Shown: one piece after another, positions 8,451 to 16,739 of the stretch
Position numbering within the stretch: position 1 is the stretch's first letter
How the letters are laid out: each line of letters opens with the position of its first letter
Assembly: GCA_023525915.1 (NCBI GenBank)
Contig: CP026657.1
Span: 1,054,001-1,118,000, forward strand
Source of the DNA: Acetispira formosa (nom. nud.)
Lineage (GTDB): Bacteria > Desulfobacterota > Desulfarculia > Adiutricales > Adiutricaceae
Length of the DNA: 64,000 bases
Direction: 5' to 3'
Program-made: the position numbers and the translations under genes
The notes under the pieces: model-generated
Database searches by the model: none
What the model was told of the DNA's origin: nothing
The model's input: only the letters and a program-made list of their open reading frames with translations

Positions 8451-9665
8451 ATGGGTTATAAATGGATCGCAGCCTGCCGGGGAGTTCGCTACAGAGAACA
8501 CGATACTCGAAAGCACGGCAAAAAGCCTGACCGCTATTGGATCATTCAATACAAACGCCAAGGAGTTGTTCGAAACGAAGGCATAGGATGGTGGTCGGAA
8601 GGAGCCAGCCAGGCGCAGGCCGAGGAGATTTTGGCCGAACTTCGGCAACACTGGCGCACCGGACACGGGCCGCAGACTCTGAAAGAAATGAGGGCGGTCA
8701 ATACGACAATCCGTGAGGAAAAGGCATTGGCCTTAGCTCGCGCGGAAAAAGACTCTATAAGCCTGAATGATTTTTGGGAGCAGACCTATTACCCCTTCGC
8801 TTGTTCTCGTAAAAGCACCGATACAGTTAAGATTGAAAAATGGCTGTTCTTCGCCTGGCTGGCTCAAACTGTGGGACCTATGCCCATTAGAGATATCAAG
8901 GCAGTTGACGTGGAAAGAGTTCTTGGAAAGCTCCAGGAAGCCGACAAATCCTCTAGATCACAGGAGCACGTAAAAGCCATCCTCAGTGGAATTATAAGTC
9001 TGGCGATCAGGAGGGAGATTATACCCGGCCCCAACCCTTGTCGCCAGGTCAAAGTGGTTAAGCAGGATAACCAGAGAGTCAGATTTTTATCCGTTGAGGA
9101 AGCGACAAAACTCTTGGGCAAACTTCAAAGCCGCTCAAAGCAGGTTCACGATGAAGCTCTGCTGGCTTTGTTCTGTGGTCTTCGCGCTAAAGAAATATTT
9201 CATTTGACCTGGGGTGACATAGATTTTGAAAATAGAAGCCTTTTTATTAAGGACACAAAAAACAAAAAATTGGACCGCTTTGCTTTCATGACTTCAGAAG
9301 TTGAGGAAATGCTGAAGCAACGAAGGCCGGTCAAGCCAAACCCAGGTTCATTAGTTTTTCCCACCGCTGATGGACGAACCCAGAAATCGGTCTCTCCTAC
9401 TTTCAGGGAAGTTCTGAAAGAGTTAGGATGGAACGATGGCGTTACCGACCGCCGACTCAAAGTCGTGTTCCATTCCTTACGACATACATTTGCAAGCTGG
9501 TTGGTACAGGATGGCGAGCCACTTTTCACGGTCAGTAAGCTAATGGGCCACAGCGATATCAAAATGACCATGCGATATGCTCATTTGGCTCCGAATCATT
9601 TGCGTCAAGCCGCTGGGCGTTTGGAGGGCAGGCTGAACACAAATAATGGTGGTGACCCCGCTTGA
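8451..9665 (+). CDS. Phage-type tyrosine integrase
   Basis: 404 residues; ATG at 8451 follows GGAAGGTGG. The C-terminal catalytic domain has the active-site set: Arg near 245 in GLRAKEIFHLTW, His-x-x-Arg near 340-343 in HSLRHTFASWL, His in LMGHSDIKMTMRYAH and the nucleophile Tyr near 376. The middle region (about 95-190) is a SAM-like core-binding domain. The N-terminus resembles the arm-binding part of tRNA-targeting integrases. It is transcribed away from attL and catalyses recombination between the attP site and tRNA-Leu. The closest functional partner is the excisionase-like gene at 21648. Confidence 0.93.
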   Translation: MGYKWIAACRGVRYREHDTRKHGKKPDRYWIIQYKRQGVVRNEGIGWWSEGASQAQAEEILAELRQHWRTGHGPQTLKEMRAVNTTIREEKALALARAEKDSISLNDFWEQTYYPFACSRKSTDTVKIEKWLFFAWLAQTVGPMPIRDIKAVDVERVLGKLQEADKSSRSQEHVKAILSGIISLAIRREIIPGPNPCRQVKVVKQDNQRVRFLSVEEATKLLGKLQSRSKQVHDEALLALFCGLRAKEIFHLTWGDIDFENRSLFIKDTKNKKLDRFAFMTSEVEEMLKQRRPVKPNPGSLVFPTADGRTQKSVSPTFREVLKELGWNDGVTDRRLKVVFHSLRHTFASWLVQDGEPLFTVSKLMGHSDIKMTMRYAHLAPNHLRQAAGRLEGRLNTNNGGDPA

Positions 9666-9677
9666 CCGCCTAAGTCT

Positions 9678-10918
9678 TCACTTCGGCATACTTGACCCCG
9701 TCAGTAGCAGACGTGCTTGGGTGCCCCAGGCCCCGATGAAAATGTCTGGTTTGCCGTCACCGTCCAGATCGCCCTGGGCCATGCTCCAACTTCGGCCCAC
9801 TGTTTCCCTTGGAATGACCTTTCCGGTCATGTCGGTGAAATGGCCTTGCCCGTCGTTCTGCCAGGCTTGGACTTGAAGGGGGATGAAGCCGGGAACCTCA
9901 ATGGCGCTGACCAGGAGGTCCGGGTGATCGTCTTCATTGAAATCCACTACTGTCCCGCCCCAGCTTGAGAAACGGTGAGTAGGCAGCCGCTGAGCGGTTT
10001 CGTCCTTGAACCTACCTTGCCCGTCATTAATGAAAATACGGGTCTTGGGGTCATTGTCCCATTTCCGGTTATTACTGGTCAGGTTGAAGAACACTATATC
10101 AGGATGGGAGTCGCCGTTGGCGTCGAAAACATGAACCTCTCGGGACTTCATAGGAACTTGATGGCCAAGACGGTCGGTGGCGTCTATGAATTTACCGTCC
10201 CCGGTATTTAGCAGAAGCCGATTGGGTGGCGCCTGGCAGGCTAAGATCATATCCAGATGGCCGTCGCCATCCACATCCGCCAGGGCTACGCCCTGGGCTT
10301 GAATGTCCATTTGCGGCAGATGAGTTGCGGTGACGTCAATGAAGTATCCCGGACGACCGGCCTCATTGAGCCACAAAAAGGTCTGGGCCGGGCCGGATTT
10401 ACCTTCGGTCGTGTTGCCCAGAACGATATCCGGCCAGCCGTCGCCGTTGACGTCACCCACGGCGACCCCATTGGACTGGCTACCCTTCGGAAGCCGGTCG
10501 CTCATGTTGGTAAAACCGCCGCGGCCGTCGCCAAAGAATAGATTGTGGACTTCATCATCTTCGGCGATAAAAACAGGTCCATGATGCCGTCCCCATTGAA
10601 ATCGGCAGCCCGTACATGCTCGTTGTCATTTCGCCCGTTGCTGAACGCTCCCGGTCGATAGGTCAGACGGCCCTGGCCGTCATTGAGATACAGGCGGTTA
10701 GGCCCATATTCAACGGCGACGGCCACATCGAGATGGCCGTCACCATCGGCATCCAGCATGACAGCGTCCAGAGCGTGAAGTCTGGCGTCCGCAGGAACAT
10801 GGGTAGCGGTAACGTCAGTGTATATTCTCGTTTGGCCGGTCTGGGCCTTGGCCTCAATGCCGGTCAGTAGACCAAGGCCTAGCAGGCCGAATATCAAAGC
10901 GCATAAGCACGATTTCAT
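9678..10918 (-). pseudogene. Secreted FG-GAP/VCBS-repeat protein, frameshifted
   Basis: Starts at 10918 behind AGGAGGAAAACCT with a signal peptide (LIFGLLGLGLLTGIEAKAQ). It then has repeated FG-GAP/VCBS motifs of the D-x-D-G-D-G-x-x-D type (LDADGDGHLD, DFNGDGIMDLF, GDVNGDGWPDIV, DVDGDGHLDMI, DGDGKPDIFIG), which form calcium-binding beta-propeller blades. The frame breaks after DGIMDLF at an A5 run (10569-10573, T5 on the coding strand). One extra T restores continuous sequence into the second reading frame, which ends at 9678. It is either a real inactivating or phase-variable slip, or a sequencing error. With the frame restored it would be ~413 residues. It converges with int. Confidence 0.75.
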
Positions 10919-10954
10919 AGGTTTTCCTCCTGTTTTTTCATTGGCCTTAACAAT

Positions 10955-10984
10955 TTAAGAAGTACCGAAGAGCTGTGATATAAT
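10955..10984 (+). promoter_or_regulatory. Promoter upstream of the AlkZ-related gene
   Basis: -10 TATAAT at 10979-10984 is exact. The best -35 is TTAAGA at 10955-10960 with an 18-bp spacer. It points at the gene beginning at 11030 and is divergent from the FG-GAP gene. Confidence 0.45.
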
Positions 10985-11029
10985 CTTCGAAGTGTTCTTA
11001 AAGCCATGTCAAAGCTGGTGAAAAGAAAT

Positions 11030-11689
11030 ATGGTCAAAAAAATTCGCTCAATGCCGGAACTCGAAGCACTGATTGACGAGATTGGCTTTCTGCCTTTCTT
11101 CGCCAACGAAATTTCCAGATTTTCCATCGAGGAACGCATCAGCCCGAAACTCTGGTTCGCCGGGAATGTTGACGGACCCTGGGAGTGGAAGGGGCCGATT
11201 ATCAGAAACGGCCGCTGCGCCTATGGCAAGCTGTTTCAGAAAAAAGCGGGCTTCGTCAGCCTGGACTGGCTGCCTCATCTGGTCAACTATCGCCGGGATG
11301 GTTACGATTTCAAAGACCGTTATGATGACGGTCTGGCCTCATATTTGGACAGACAGATATATGATACTTTGGTCAAACACGGCCACCTGCGGTCAACCGA
11401 CTTGAAAAGAATCTGTGGAGCGCCCAAGGGCTTTGACACCAGCCTGACCCGCCTGCAAATGCAGACCTATATCACCATTTCCGATTTTCTGTATGCCCAG
11501 GACAAGTACGGTATGCCCTATGGCTGGGGCATTGCCCAGTATGAGACGCTGGAAAGCCTTTACTCCGTGGAACTGGTGACCTCCAGCTATGACGAAGACC
11601 CGGAAGAATCGGGGCGGCTCATTTTTGAACACCTCAAAGGGCTATGCCCCAAGGCCACGGAGTCGCAGTTAAAAAAAATAATCGGCTAA
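11030..11689 (+). CDS. AlkZ-related protein
   Basis: 219 residues from the ATG at 11030 (GGTGAAAAG just upstream); an in-frame ATG at 11006 is an alternative. I recognise the pattern of proteins annotated 'AlkZ-related': a segment near the N-terminus like EIGFLPFF, then KLWFAGNVDGPWEWKGPI, KKAGFVSLDWLPHLVNYRR and a helix-turn-helix-like stretch HGHLRSTDLKRICG, followed by LQMQTYITISDF and MPYGWGIAQYETLE. The name reflects distant similarity to AlkZ DNA glycosylases; activity is not established. It is a single gene in the island cargo, convergent with the hydrolase at 11702. Confidence 0.6.
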   Translation: MVKKIRSMPELEALIDEIGFLPFFANEISRFSIEERISPKLWFAGNVDGPWEWKGPIIRNGRCAYGKLFQKKAGFVSLDWLPHLVNYRRDGYDFKDRYDDGLASYLDRQIYDTLVKHGHLRSTDLKRICGAPKGFDTSLTRLQMQTYITISDFLYAQDKYGMPYGWGIAQYETLESLYSVELVTSSYDEDPEESGRLIFEHLKGLCPKATESQLKKIIG

Positions 11690-11701
11690 TCCCCGGCCAA
11701 A

Positions 11702-12784
11702 TTATTGCCACCAGCGGCTGGTCTGAGATTGGCCGGGAATGATCTTTTCGCCCATCATAGGCGTCATGATTTCAACCCCCTCTTCATCAGCCAGTCTGAC
11801 CGTTTCGATGATAGATTCATCCCAAGGATGGAGCGCCAGATCAAACACTCCCCAATGCAGGGGAATCAGTATTTGGGCCTTCACATCCTTAGTGGTTTGG
11901 ATAACCTCTCGCGGGAACAGATGAATATTTGGCCAGCCGTTATTCCAGCCGTCTATCTCCACGGTGGCCAGGTCAAAGGGACCGTATTTTTCTCCGATCT
12001 CCTTTAGGTGCGGACTGTAGCCGGTATCTCCGCTCCAGAATATCTTTTTGTCCAGCCCGCTTATGACATAGGAAACCCAGAGGGATTTATTCTTATTGTC
12101 GTTACCCCGGCCGGAATAGTGAACCGCTTTTTCGGCCGTAATTTTTATATCACCATCTGAAAAGGCGTCACCCCAGCCCAGAACCTTGATTTTTTCCGGG
12201 GCCACCCCCCATTTAATCAAATGGGCCTCCACGCCCAATGGAACTATGAATTTGATGTTTCTGTTTCTGAGGTGCCGCATAGTGGCGTATTCAAGATGGT
12301 CATAATGGTCGTGGGTTATAATGACGTAGTCGAGGTCAGGCAAATCTTCCCTTTTTATGGGGGCGGCATCGAAGCGCCGGGCCGTTCCGGGGATGGGCGA
12401 GGCATTGCCCAGAACCGGGTCGAAGATCAGCCTCCGGCCGTCAAGCTCCACAATGGCCGACGAGTGCCCCAGCCAGTTAAAGGCGAAATCGTCGGGAGGC
12501 TGGCTGAATGACGCCCGATCTAATTTAACCTTGGGCAGTTCCTGTTCCGGGGCGTTCGGGGAACGGAAGACAAAGCGCTTGAAACCGGTTTCTCCGCCGG
12601 TGACCCGGTCAGGAAAATATTCAATTTTGGCCGGGCTGACAAACTGCTCACCGTCAAAGTATTCCAAGCCGTTGTATTGGCTGAGGTCCGGCAGGTCGCC
12701 CATATTCTGGAGAATATGGTAGGCCAGGCCCCCGCCTATAAGCAAAATTAGGGCTATGATTACGGCCAGCTTTTTCTTTTTCAT
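11702..12784 (-). CDS. Metallo-beta-lactamase-fold hydrolase, NAPE-PLD-like
   Basis: 360 residues from the ATG at 12784 behind AGGGAAG. An N-terminal hydrophobic anchor (LAVIIALILLIGGGLAYHI) follows a Lys cluster. The metal-binding motif THDHYDHLEYATMRHL (HxHxDH) is at about 180-195, with GWGDAF, the later metal Asp in WSGDTGYSPH, and His in IPLHWGVFDLALHPWDE. This arrangement matches the family of NAPE-phospholipase D and UlaG-like hydrolases. The substrate is unknown. The anchor places the enzyme on the outer face of the inner membrane. It is the last gene of the run transcribed with the C_GCAxxG_C_C genes, 32 bp after 12817. Confidence 0.82.
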   Translation of the reverse strand: MKKKKLAVIIALILLIGGGLAYHILQNMGDLPDLSQYNGLEYFDGEQFVSPAKIEYFPDRVTGGETGFKRFVFRSPNAPEQELPKVKLDRASFSQPPDDFAFNWLGHSSAIVELDGRRLIFDPVLGNASPIPGTARRFDAAPIKREDLPDLDYVIITHDHYDHLEYATMRHLRNRNIKFIVPLGVEAHLIKWGVAPEKIKVLGWGDAFSDGDIKITAEKAVHYSGRGNDNKNKSLWVSYVISGLDKKIFWSGDTGYSPHLKEIGEKYGPFDLATVEIDGWNNGWPNIHLFPREVIQTTKDVKAQILIPLHWGVFDLALHPWDESIIETVRLADEEGVEIMTPMMGEKIIPGQSQTSRWWQ

Positions 12785-12816
12785 GATCTTCCCTATCCCG
12801 GTCAGGTATCGACCAT

Positions 12817-13284
12817 TCAGACAAATATTTGTGCGTTCAGCAGGCCCGAGGCGGTGCGCAAAAGATCGCGGCACCGGCTGTAGCCGTGTGAATCAACGAA
12901 GTAGGCGCATTGAAGGCTGCCGCTTTCTTTCTCAAAAGCCTCCATCAGACTCGGGCAGGATTTTTTTTGACCGGCCAGCCCCGCGATCATCAGCATTACC
13001 GTAACCGCTCCGCAAGTTTGCTTTCGGCCCATGCCCAGGCCGAATCCGGCCGCCACTTTCCGGCCCTGATCTGCGCTCAGGCCCACCAGATCGGCATAGG
13101 TTTCGGCCAGGGCCTCGGCGCAGCTCATGGCCCCGAATTTGGAAGCCGCCGCCTCCGGGCGCTCGTTCAACGGCAGACCGTCGGCGGCCAAGGCCGGAAG
13201 GCTTCCGACGGCGACGCAAGCCACAAGTCCCGCGCCGGTCAGGGCGGAGGTTTTTAAAAAATCACGTCGGCTTAGTTTATCCAT
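12817..13284 (-). CDS. Tat-exported C_GCAxxG_C_C-family protein
   Basis: 155 residues; start at 13284 with TGGAGAAA upstream. The twin-arginine signal SRRDFLKTSALTGAGL is followed by a cleavage-like ALAADG, so the mature protein is in the periplasm. Conserved pattern: SCAEALAETYAD, then GFGLGMGRKQTCGAVTVML, later paired Cys in SLQCAYF and SRCRDLL. This is the Cys layout of the C_GCAxxG_C_C family (putative redox-active, possibly metal- or cluster-binding). It is third of three tandem paralogues. Confidence 0.8.
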   Translation of the reverse strand: MDKLSRRDFLKTSALTGAGLVACVAVGSLPALAADGLPLNERPEAAASKFGAMSCAEALAETYADLVGLSADQGRKVAAGFGLGMGRKQTCGAVTVMLMIAGLAGQKKSCPSLMEAFEKESGSLQCAYFVDSHGYSRCRDLLRTASGLLNAQIFV

Positions 13285-13326
13285 GAGTTTTTCTCCATTG
13301 AAAACAGACTTGGTTTTCGCCCACCA

Positions 13327-13863
13327 TCAGGTTTGCAGGATATCGGCAAAAGCCCCGCCGACAAACAGGCAGCAGTCGGTGCAGTGGGAAAACCCATTGT
13401 ACCTGGCCAGTATATCCTTACAAACGACAGTGCCCTCCTGAACCTTGAAACGCTCAAACAAATCCTTGGCCAAAGTAACGGTTTCGTCATTCTGACCGGG
13501 ATGATAGTGGCCCAGGGCCATGACGCCCCCGACCAGAGCGCCGCAGGTTCCGTCATCAAAGGTTTTACCGATTCCCCCGGCAAAGCCCGACGATAAAGCC
13601 AGAAGCGTTTGAACCGGCAAATTATTGCCAAGGGCTTTACAGATGCCCACGAAAGTGGCCTGAGAGCAAGAATGTTTAGTTTCGCGTAGAAACTTTATCT
13701 CCCTCTCTATCGCGGCTTTGTCCAGAGTTTTCAAGCTCGGTTTTTCCGATGAAAAGGCCTGGGATGGAGCAACTACCTTCAGGCCAACCACAGCGGCGGC
13801 CCCGGCGGCGAGCTTTAAAAAATTCCTTCTGGAAAAATTCCGTCTGATCTCAGCTTGCGTCAT
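13327..13863 (-). CDS. Tat-exported C_GCAxxG_C_C-family protein
   Basis: 178 residues. Twin-arginine signal FSRRNFLKLAAGAAAVVG, then the family pattern: HSCSQATFVGICKALG near 65-80, GFAGGIGKTFDDGTCGALVG near 93-112, VVCKDILARYNGF and a C-terminal HCTDCC. The CxxCC ending is richer in Cys than the other two copies. The start at 13863 overlaps the upstream paralogue by 14 bp, indicating one transcript. Function unknown; family members occur in anaerobes and are assumed to be redox proteins. Confidence 0.82.
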   Translation of the reverse strand: MTQAEIRRNFSRRNFLKLAAGAAAVVGLKVVAPSQAFSSEKPSLKTLDKAAIEREIKFLRETKHSCSQATFVGICKALGNNLPVQTLLALSSGFAGGIGKTFDDGTCGALVGGVMALGHYHPGQNDETVTLAKDLFERFKVQEGTVVCKDILARYNGFSHCTDCCLFVGGAFADILQT

Positions 13864-14305
13864 GATCTTCCAACCTCTTTGTCTCGGTCATACCGGGAAG
13901 CATTTTTCGTATAACCCTTTCGATTATCAACACGGCGTCCTTCATTTTCATTGTACATTGGAGGGGCTGGGGTGGTTGGCCCTTCAATATATCTTTACAG
14001 GTCAGGCCGCCATATTCTTTTTTAAAAATATCGGCGGCCTTTTGAATGCAGGCATAAGTCTTAGCCCGGCTGTCCCCGCCGTCCAGCCGTCCGTCGCTGG
14101 CGTGATAGCTGATGACGGCGAAGGCCGCCACCAAAGCCCCGCACATTTCCTGCATGTTGGCCATGCCCCCGCCAAAAGCTTCCATGAGGCGGTAGGCCGT
14201 ATTTTTGGCAATGCCCATTTCCTCGGCATAGGCGCAAAAAAGGGCCTGGGAACAGGTGTGCCCTTTGCTGTAGGCTTCCGAGGCCGCTTTCAGGGCCTTT
14301 TCCAT
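13850..14305 (-). CDS. Cytoplasmic C_GCAxxG_C_C-family protein
   Basis: 151 residues with no signal peptide, so unlike its two neighbours it should stay in the cytoplasm. Family motifs: HTCSQALFCAYAEEMG near 16-31, FGGGMANMQEMCGALVAAF near 44-62 and LTCKDIL near 106. First gene of the operon; a good GGAGGC lies before the ATG. It is divergent from the AraC-type regulator at 14444 across a 138-bp gap. That gap is AT-rich and is the likely control region. Confidence 0.82.
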   Translation of the reverse strand: MEKALKAASEAYSKGHTCSQALFCAYAEEMGIAKNTAYRLMEAFGGGMANMQEMCGALVAAFAVISYHASDGRLDGGDSRAKTYACIQKAADIFKKEYGGLTCKDILKGQPPQPLQCTMKMKDAVLIIERVIRKMLPGMTETKRLEDHDAS

Positions 14306-14443
14306 TGTTGCCTCCTTATGGCGATAAAAAAATCAGCAAAAACAGAATACCCCAAGCGGCCAAATAAAACAGCGCTAAATCTTAATAAATCGAGTGGCAT
14401 TTTCTCATATTCGTGCTATATTTTTGTAGGAGTCAAACAGCTT

Positions 14444-15394
14444 ATGAGAAACGGTAAACTGAAATCAGCCTTGCTGACCTTGCAGGAGCAATTCCCGACC
14501 CTGGACTGGACCTACCACGATCACCCCGGCGGCGGCCCGCAGGAAAAGATGTATAAGTGGCCTGGGCCGCCGGAGGAAGACATTCTGGTTTGCGTTCATA
14601 AAAGCGGAGGCCAGCAGGAATTGTTTCATCGCCACGATTTTTTCTATTTCAATTACACTTACCAGGGCGAATACGACTCCCTCAGCTATAAGTACGACAA
14701 CCGTATCACCATCAGGGAGAAAGAACTGTATGCGGGCCAGCCCTTTGCCGGTCACGCCCTTTGCGTTCACGACAATCAGGAGACGATTATTATAGGCATC
14801 CTGATTCGCAAGGAAACATTTTTCCGTACCTTCCTGCCCATGCTGTCGGCCAATTCCGGGCTGTTCCATTTTTTTCTCAACCCCACCACCCACAGCTTTT
14901 CCCAAGAGTTCATCCACTTTAAGATAACTGACGACCACGGTATTCGAAGCCTTTTGGAGATGATGGTTATTGAATACGCCTTCACCAAACCGGACACTCA
15001 GGACGTGCTGAAACCTCTGGCCCTTTCCTTCTTAATGCTGGTGGCCCGTCAATACGCGCTGGCCAACCGGCCGCCGGTTTGTGAACGGGTCAGCGATCAG
15101 ATCGTGCAGTTTGTGAGTGAACGCTTCGATACGGTAACCCTCCAGGATATAGCCGAGCATTTTTCCTATCATCCCAATTATGTTTCCACTTTGTTGCGCA
15201 AGGAATTGGGAAAATCTTTCTCCAGCCTGCTCCTGGAGCAAAGAATGGACCGGGCGGTGGTGCTGCTTAAAGGCACAACCTTGTCGGTGGAAGAAATAGC
15301 TCTGATGCTGGGCTATTCCAACAGCAGCAATTTCTACAAAGCCTTTAAAGATTTTTATGGGAATACCCCTCGCGAGTATCTGGCCGTCAACTGA
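14444..15394 (+). CDS. AraC-family transcriptional regulator
   Basis: 316 residues from the ATG at 14444 (TAGGAG upstream, spacing a little long). An in-frame extension far upstream runs antisense through the Cys-protein genes and is not believable. N-terminal ~180 residues form a cupin-like sensing domain (FHRHDFFYFNYTYQGEY). The C-terminal ~100 residues hold two helix-turn-helix units: VTLQDIAEHFSYHPNYVSTL and LSVEEIALMLGYSNSSNFYK, ending with the family signature F-x-x-x-x-G-x-x-P-x-E. It is divergent from the three C_GCAxxG_C_C genes and probably controls them. The inducer is unknown. Confidence 0.88.
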   Translation: MRNGKLKSALLTLQEQFPTLDWTYHDHPGGGPQEKMYKWPGPPEEDILVCVHKSGGQQELFHRHDFFYFNYTYQGEYDSLSYKYDNRITIREKELYAGQPFAGHALCVHDNQETIIIGILIRKETFFRTFLPMLSANSGLFHFFLNPTTHSFSQEFIHFKITDDHGIRSLLEMMVIEYAFTKPDTQDVLKPLALSFLMLVARQYALANRPPVCERVSDQIVQFVSERFDTVTLQDIAEHFSYHPNYVSTLLRKELGKSFSSLLLEQRMDRAVVLLKGTTLSVEEIALMLGYSNSSNFYKAFKDFYGNTPREYLAVN

Positions 15395-15441
15395 TAGGCG
15401 GCTAATTTTTTGCGCTCCAAACGGCTCTCCTTCTCCAATTT

Positions 15442-15471
15442 TCAGCCCGGTCAATCCGGGCTGACTTGTTA
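15442..15471 (+). terminator. Terminator after the AraC regulator
   Basis: Arms TCAGCCCGG (15442-15450) and CCGGGCTGA (15456-15464) with a 5-nt loop, then a modestly T-rich ACTTGTT. The rest of 15395-15645 shows no gene. Confidence 0.55.
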
Positions 15472-15645
15472 TACCTATCTTAAAATTCACCACACTCCAT
15501 ATTAAGATTTAGCGCTGTTTTTCAAAATACCTTCCGGTATTCTTACACCATAAGACGGTAATTGCCTGTCGCAATTATTTATTCGGCAGCCGCTTAGGAT
15601 GGTTTGCCGCTGACGGCTTACCTGGTTAATTAAGAAAGGGAAGAC

Positions 15646-16068
15646 ATGAAGATTATACTGCGTCTCTTAAGTATTTTGGCGGTTATGGCGGCTCTGGGCA
15701 GCGGCAGCGCCTTGGCCCAAGAGCAAAAAGACCTGGGCGCTCTGACCCCGGACGAGGCCCTGGCTTACATGAAATCCAAAAACGATCTGCTCATCGTTGA
15801 CGTTGCGGCGGAGCGCTGGTATGGGGAAAAGCACTTTGAGGGGGCGGTCAACATACCCATCGAAAGCCTGAATGATGCCGAGGAAAAGAAGCTCTATCAG
15901 GATTTGCCCGGCGGACGCCCGGTGCTGCTGCACTGCCGTTTGGGCATGATCGTGCCCGGAGCCTATCGTAACCTGAAACAGTTGCGGCCGGATATCCCCG
16001 AAATCTCCTATATTGCCGGAAAACCGCCGTTTGATGAATACAATTCCTGGCTTAAAAGCCGGAAATAG
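15646..16068 (+). CDS. Exported rhodanese-domain protein
   Basis: 140 residues; signal peptide LLSILAVMAALGSGSALAQE. A single rhodanese domain follows: LTPDEALAYM, VDVAAERWYGEKHFEGAVNIP and the active-site loop LLHCRLGMIVPGAYR, with Cys as the sulfur-accepting residue. Periplasmic rhodaneses bind or transfer sulfane sulfur. The loop CRLGMI differs from the commoner CxxGxR, so substrate preference is uncertain. It is the first of four plus-strand genes. Confidence 0.8.
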   Translation: MKIILRLLSILAVMAALGSGSALAQEQKDLGALTPDEALAYMKSKNDLLIVDVAAERWYGEKHFEGAVNIPIESLNDAEEKKLYQDLPGGRPVLLHCRLGMIVPGAYRNLKQLRPDIPEISYIAGKPPFDEYNSWLKSRK

Positions 16069-16110
16069 GCCATCTATCCGCCCATTTCAAATTAAGAGCA
16101 ATGGTGAAAA

Positions 16111-16686
16111 ATGACTGAACTGGAAAAACTTGAAGCCGGTCTGGAGTTCTGCTTTTTTGACCCCCAAATGGTGGCTATCAAAAATAAGGCTCTGCGGCTC
16201 TGCACTGAATTCAACAACCATGACCCGGCTGACTTTGAAGGCCAAGAGGCCCTTATCAAGAGGCTATTTGGCTCGACCGGCCGCCATGTCTATATTCAAC
16301 CGCGTTTTAATTGCGATAACGGCCAAAACATTCATGTCGGCGAAGACTTTCTGACCAACTACAACGTCACCATTCTGGATGTGGCCCCGGTGCGTATCGG
16401 CGACTATTGCCTGATCGGCCCCAACACCCTCATCAGCACGGTGGGGCATCCTCTGACCCCTAAAGGGCGGCGGGAGAAGTTGTCCCGAACCGCGCCGGTG
16501 ACCATAGGCAATGACGTCTGGATCGGCGGCAACTGCACCATCCTGCCGGGAGTGACTATAGGCAACAACGTCATCGTCGCCGCCGGGGCGGTGGTTACTC
16601 ATGACGTGCCGGATAACTCCTTGGTTGGCGGCGTCCCGGCCAAGGTTTTAAGGCCATTGGAGAATGATGTCAATTCACCGGCCTAG
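16111..16686 (+). CDS. Maltose/galactoside O-acetyltransferase family
   Basis: 191 residues, the normal size. The N-terminal helical Mac domain is followed by left-handed beta-helix hexapeptides such as IGNDVWIGGNCTILPGVTIG and NNVIVAAGAVVTHDVPDNSL. The catalytic His is in STVGHPLTPKGRR. It transfers acetyl from acetyl-CoA to a sugar or similar hydroxyl acceptor. Cytoplasmic. It has no obvious functional link to its neighbours. Confidence 0.87.
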   Translation: MTELEKLEAGLEFCFFDPQMVAIKNKALRLCTEFNNHDPADFEGQEALIKRLFGSTGRHVYIQPRFNCDNGQNIHVGEDFLTNYNVTILDVAPVRIGDYCLIGPNTLISTVGHPLTPKGRREKLSRTAPVTIGNDVWIGGNCTILPGVTIGNNVIVAAGAVVTHDVPDNSLVGGVPAKVLRPLENDVNSPA

Positions 16687-16739
16687 TTCAGGGGCCGTTA
16701 GATTACATGTATTTATTACCGCATTAAGGGAGGCTTCCG

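Noticed and set aside
13718..14443. 5' extension of the AraC reading frame through the three Cys-protein genes
   Set aside because: It is antisense to clear overlapping genes, has no family similarity, and a normal AraC start exists at 14444.
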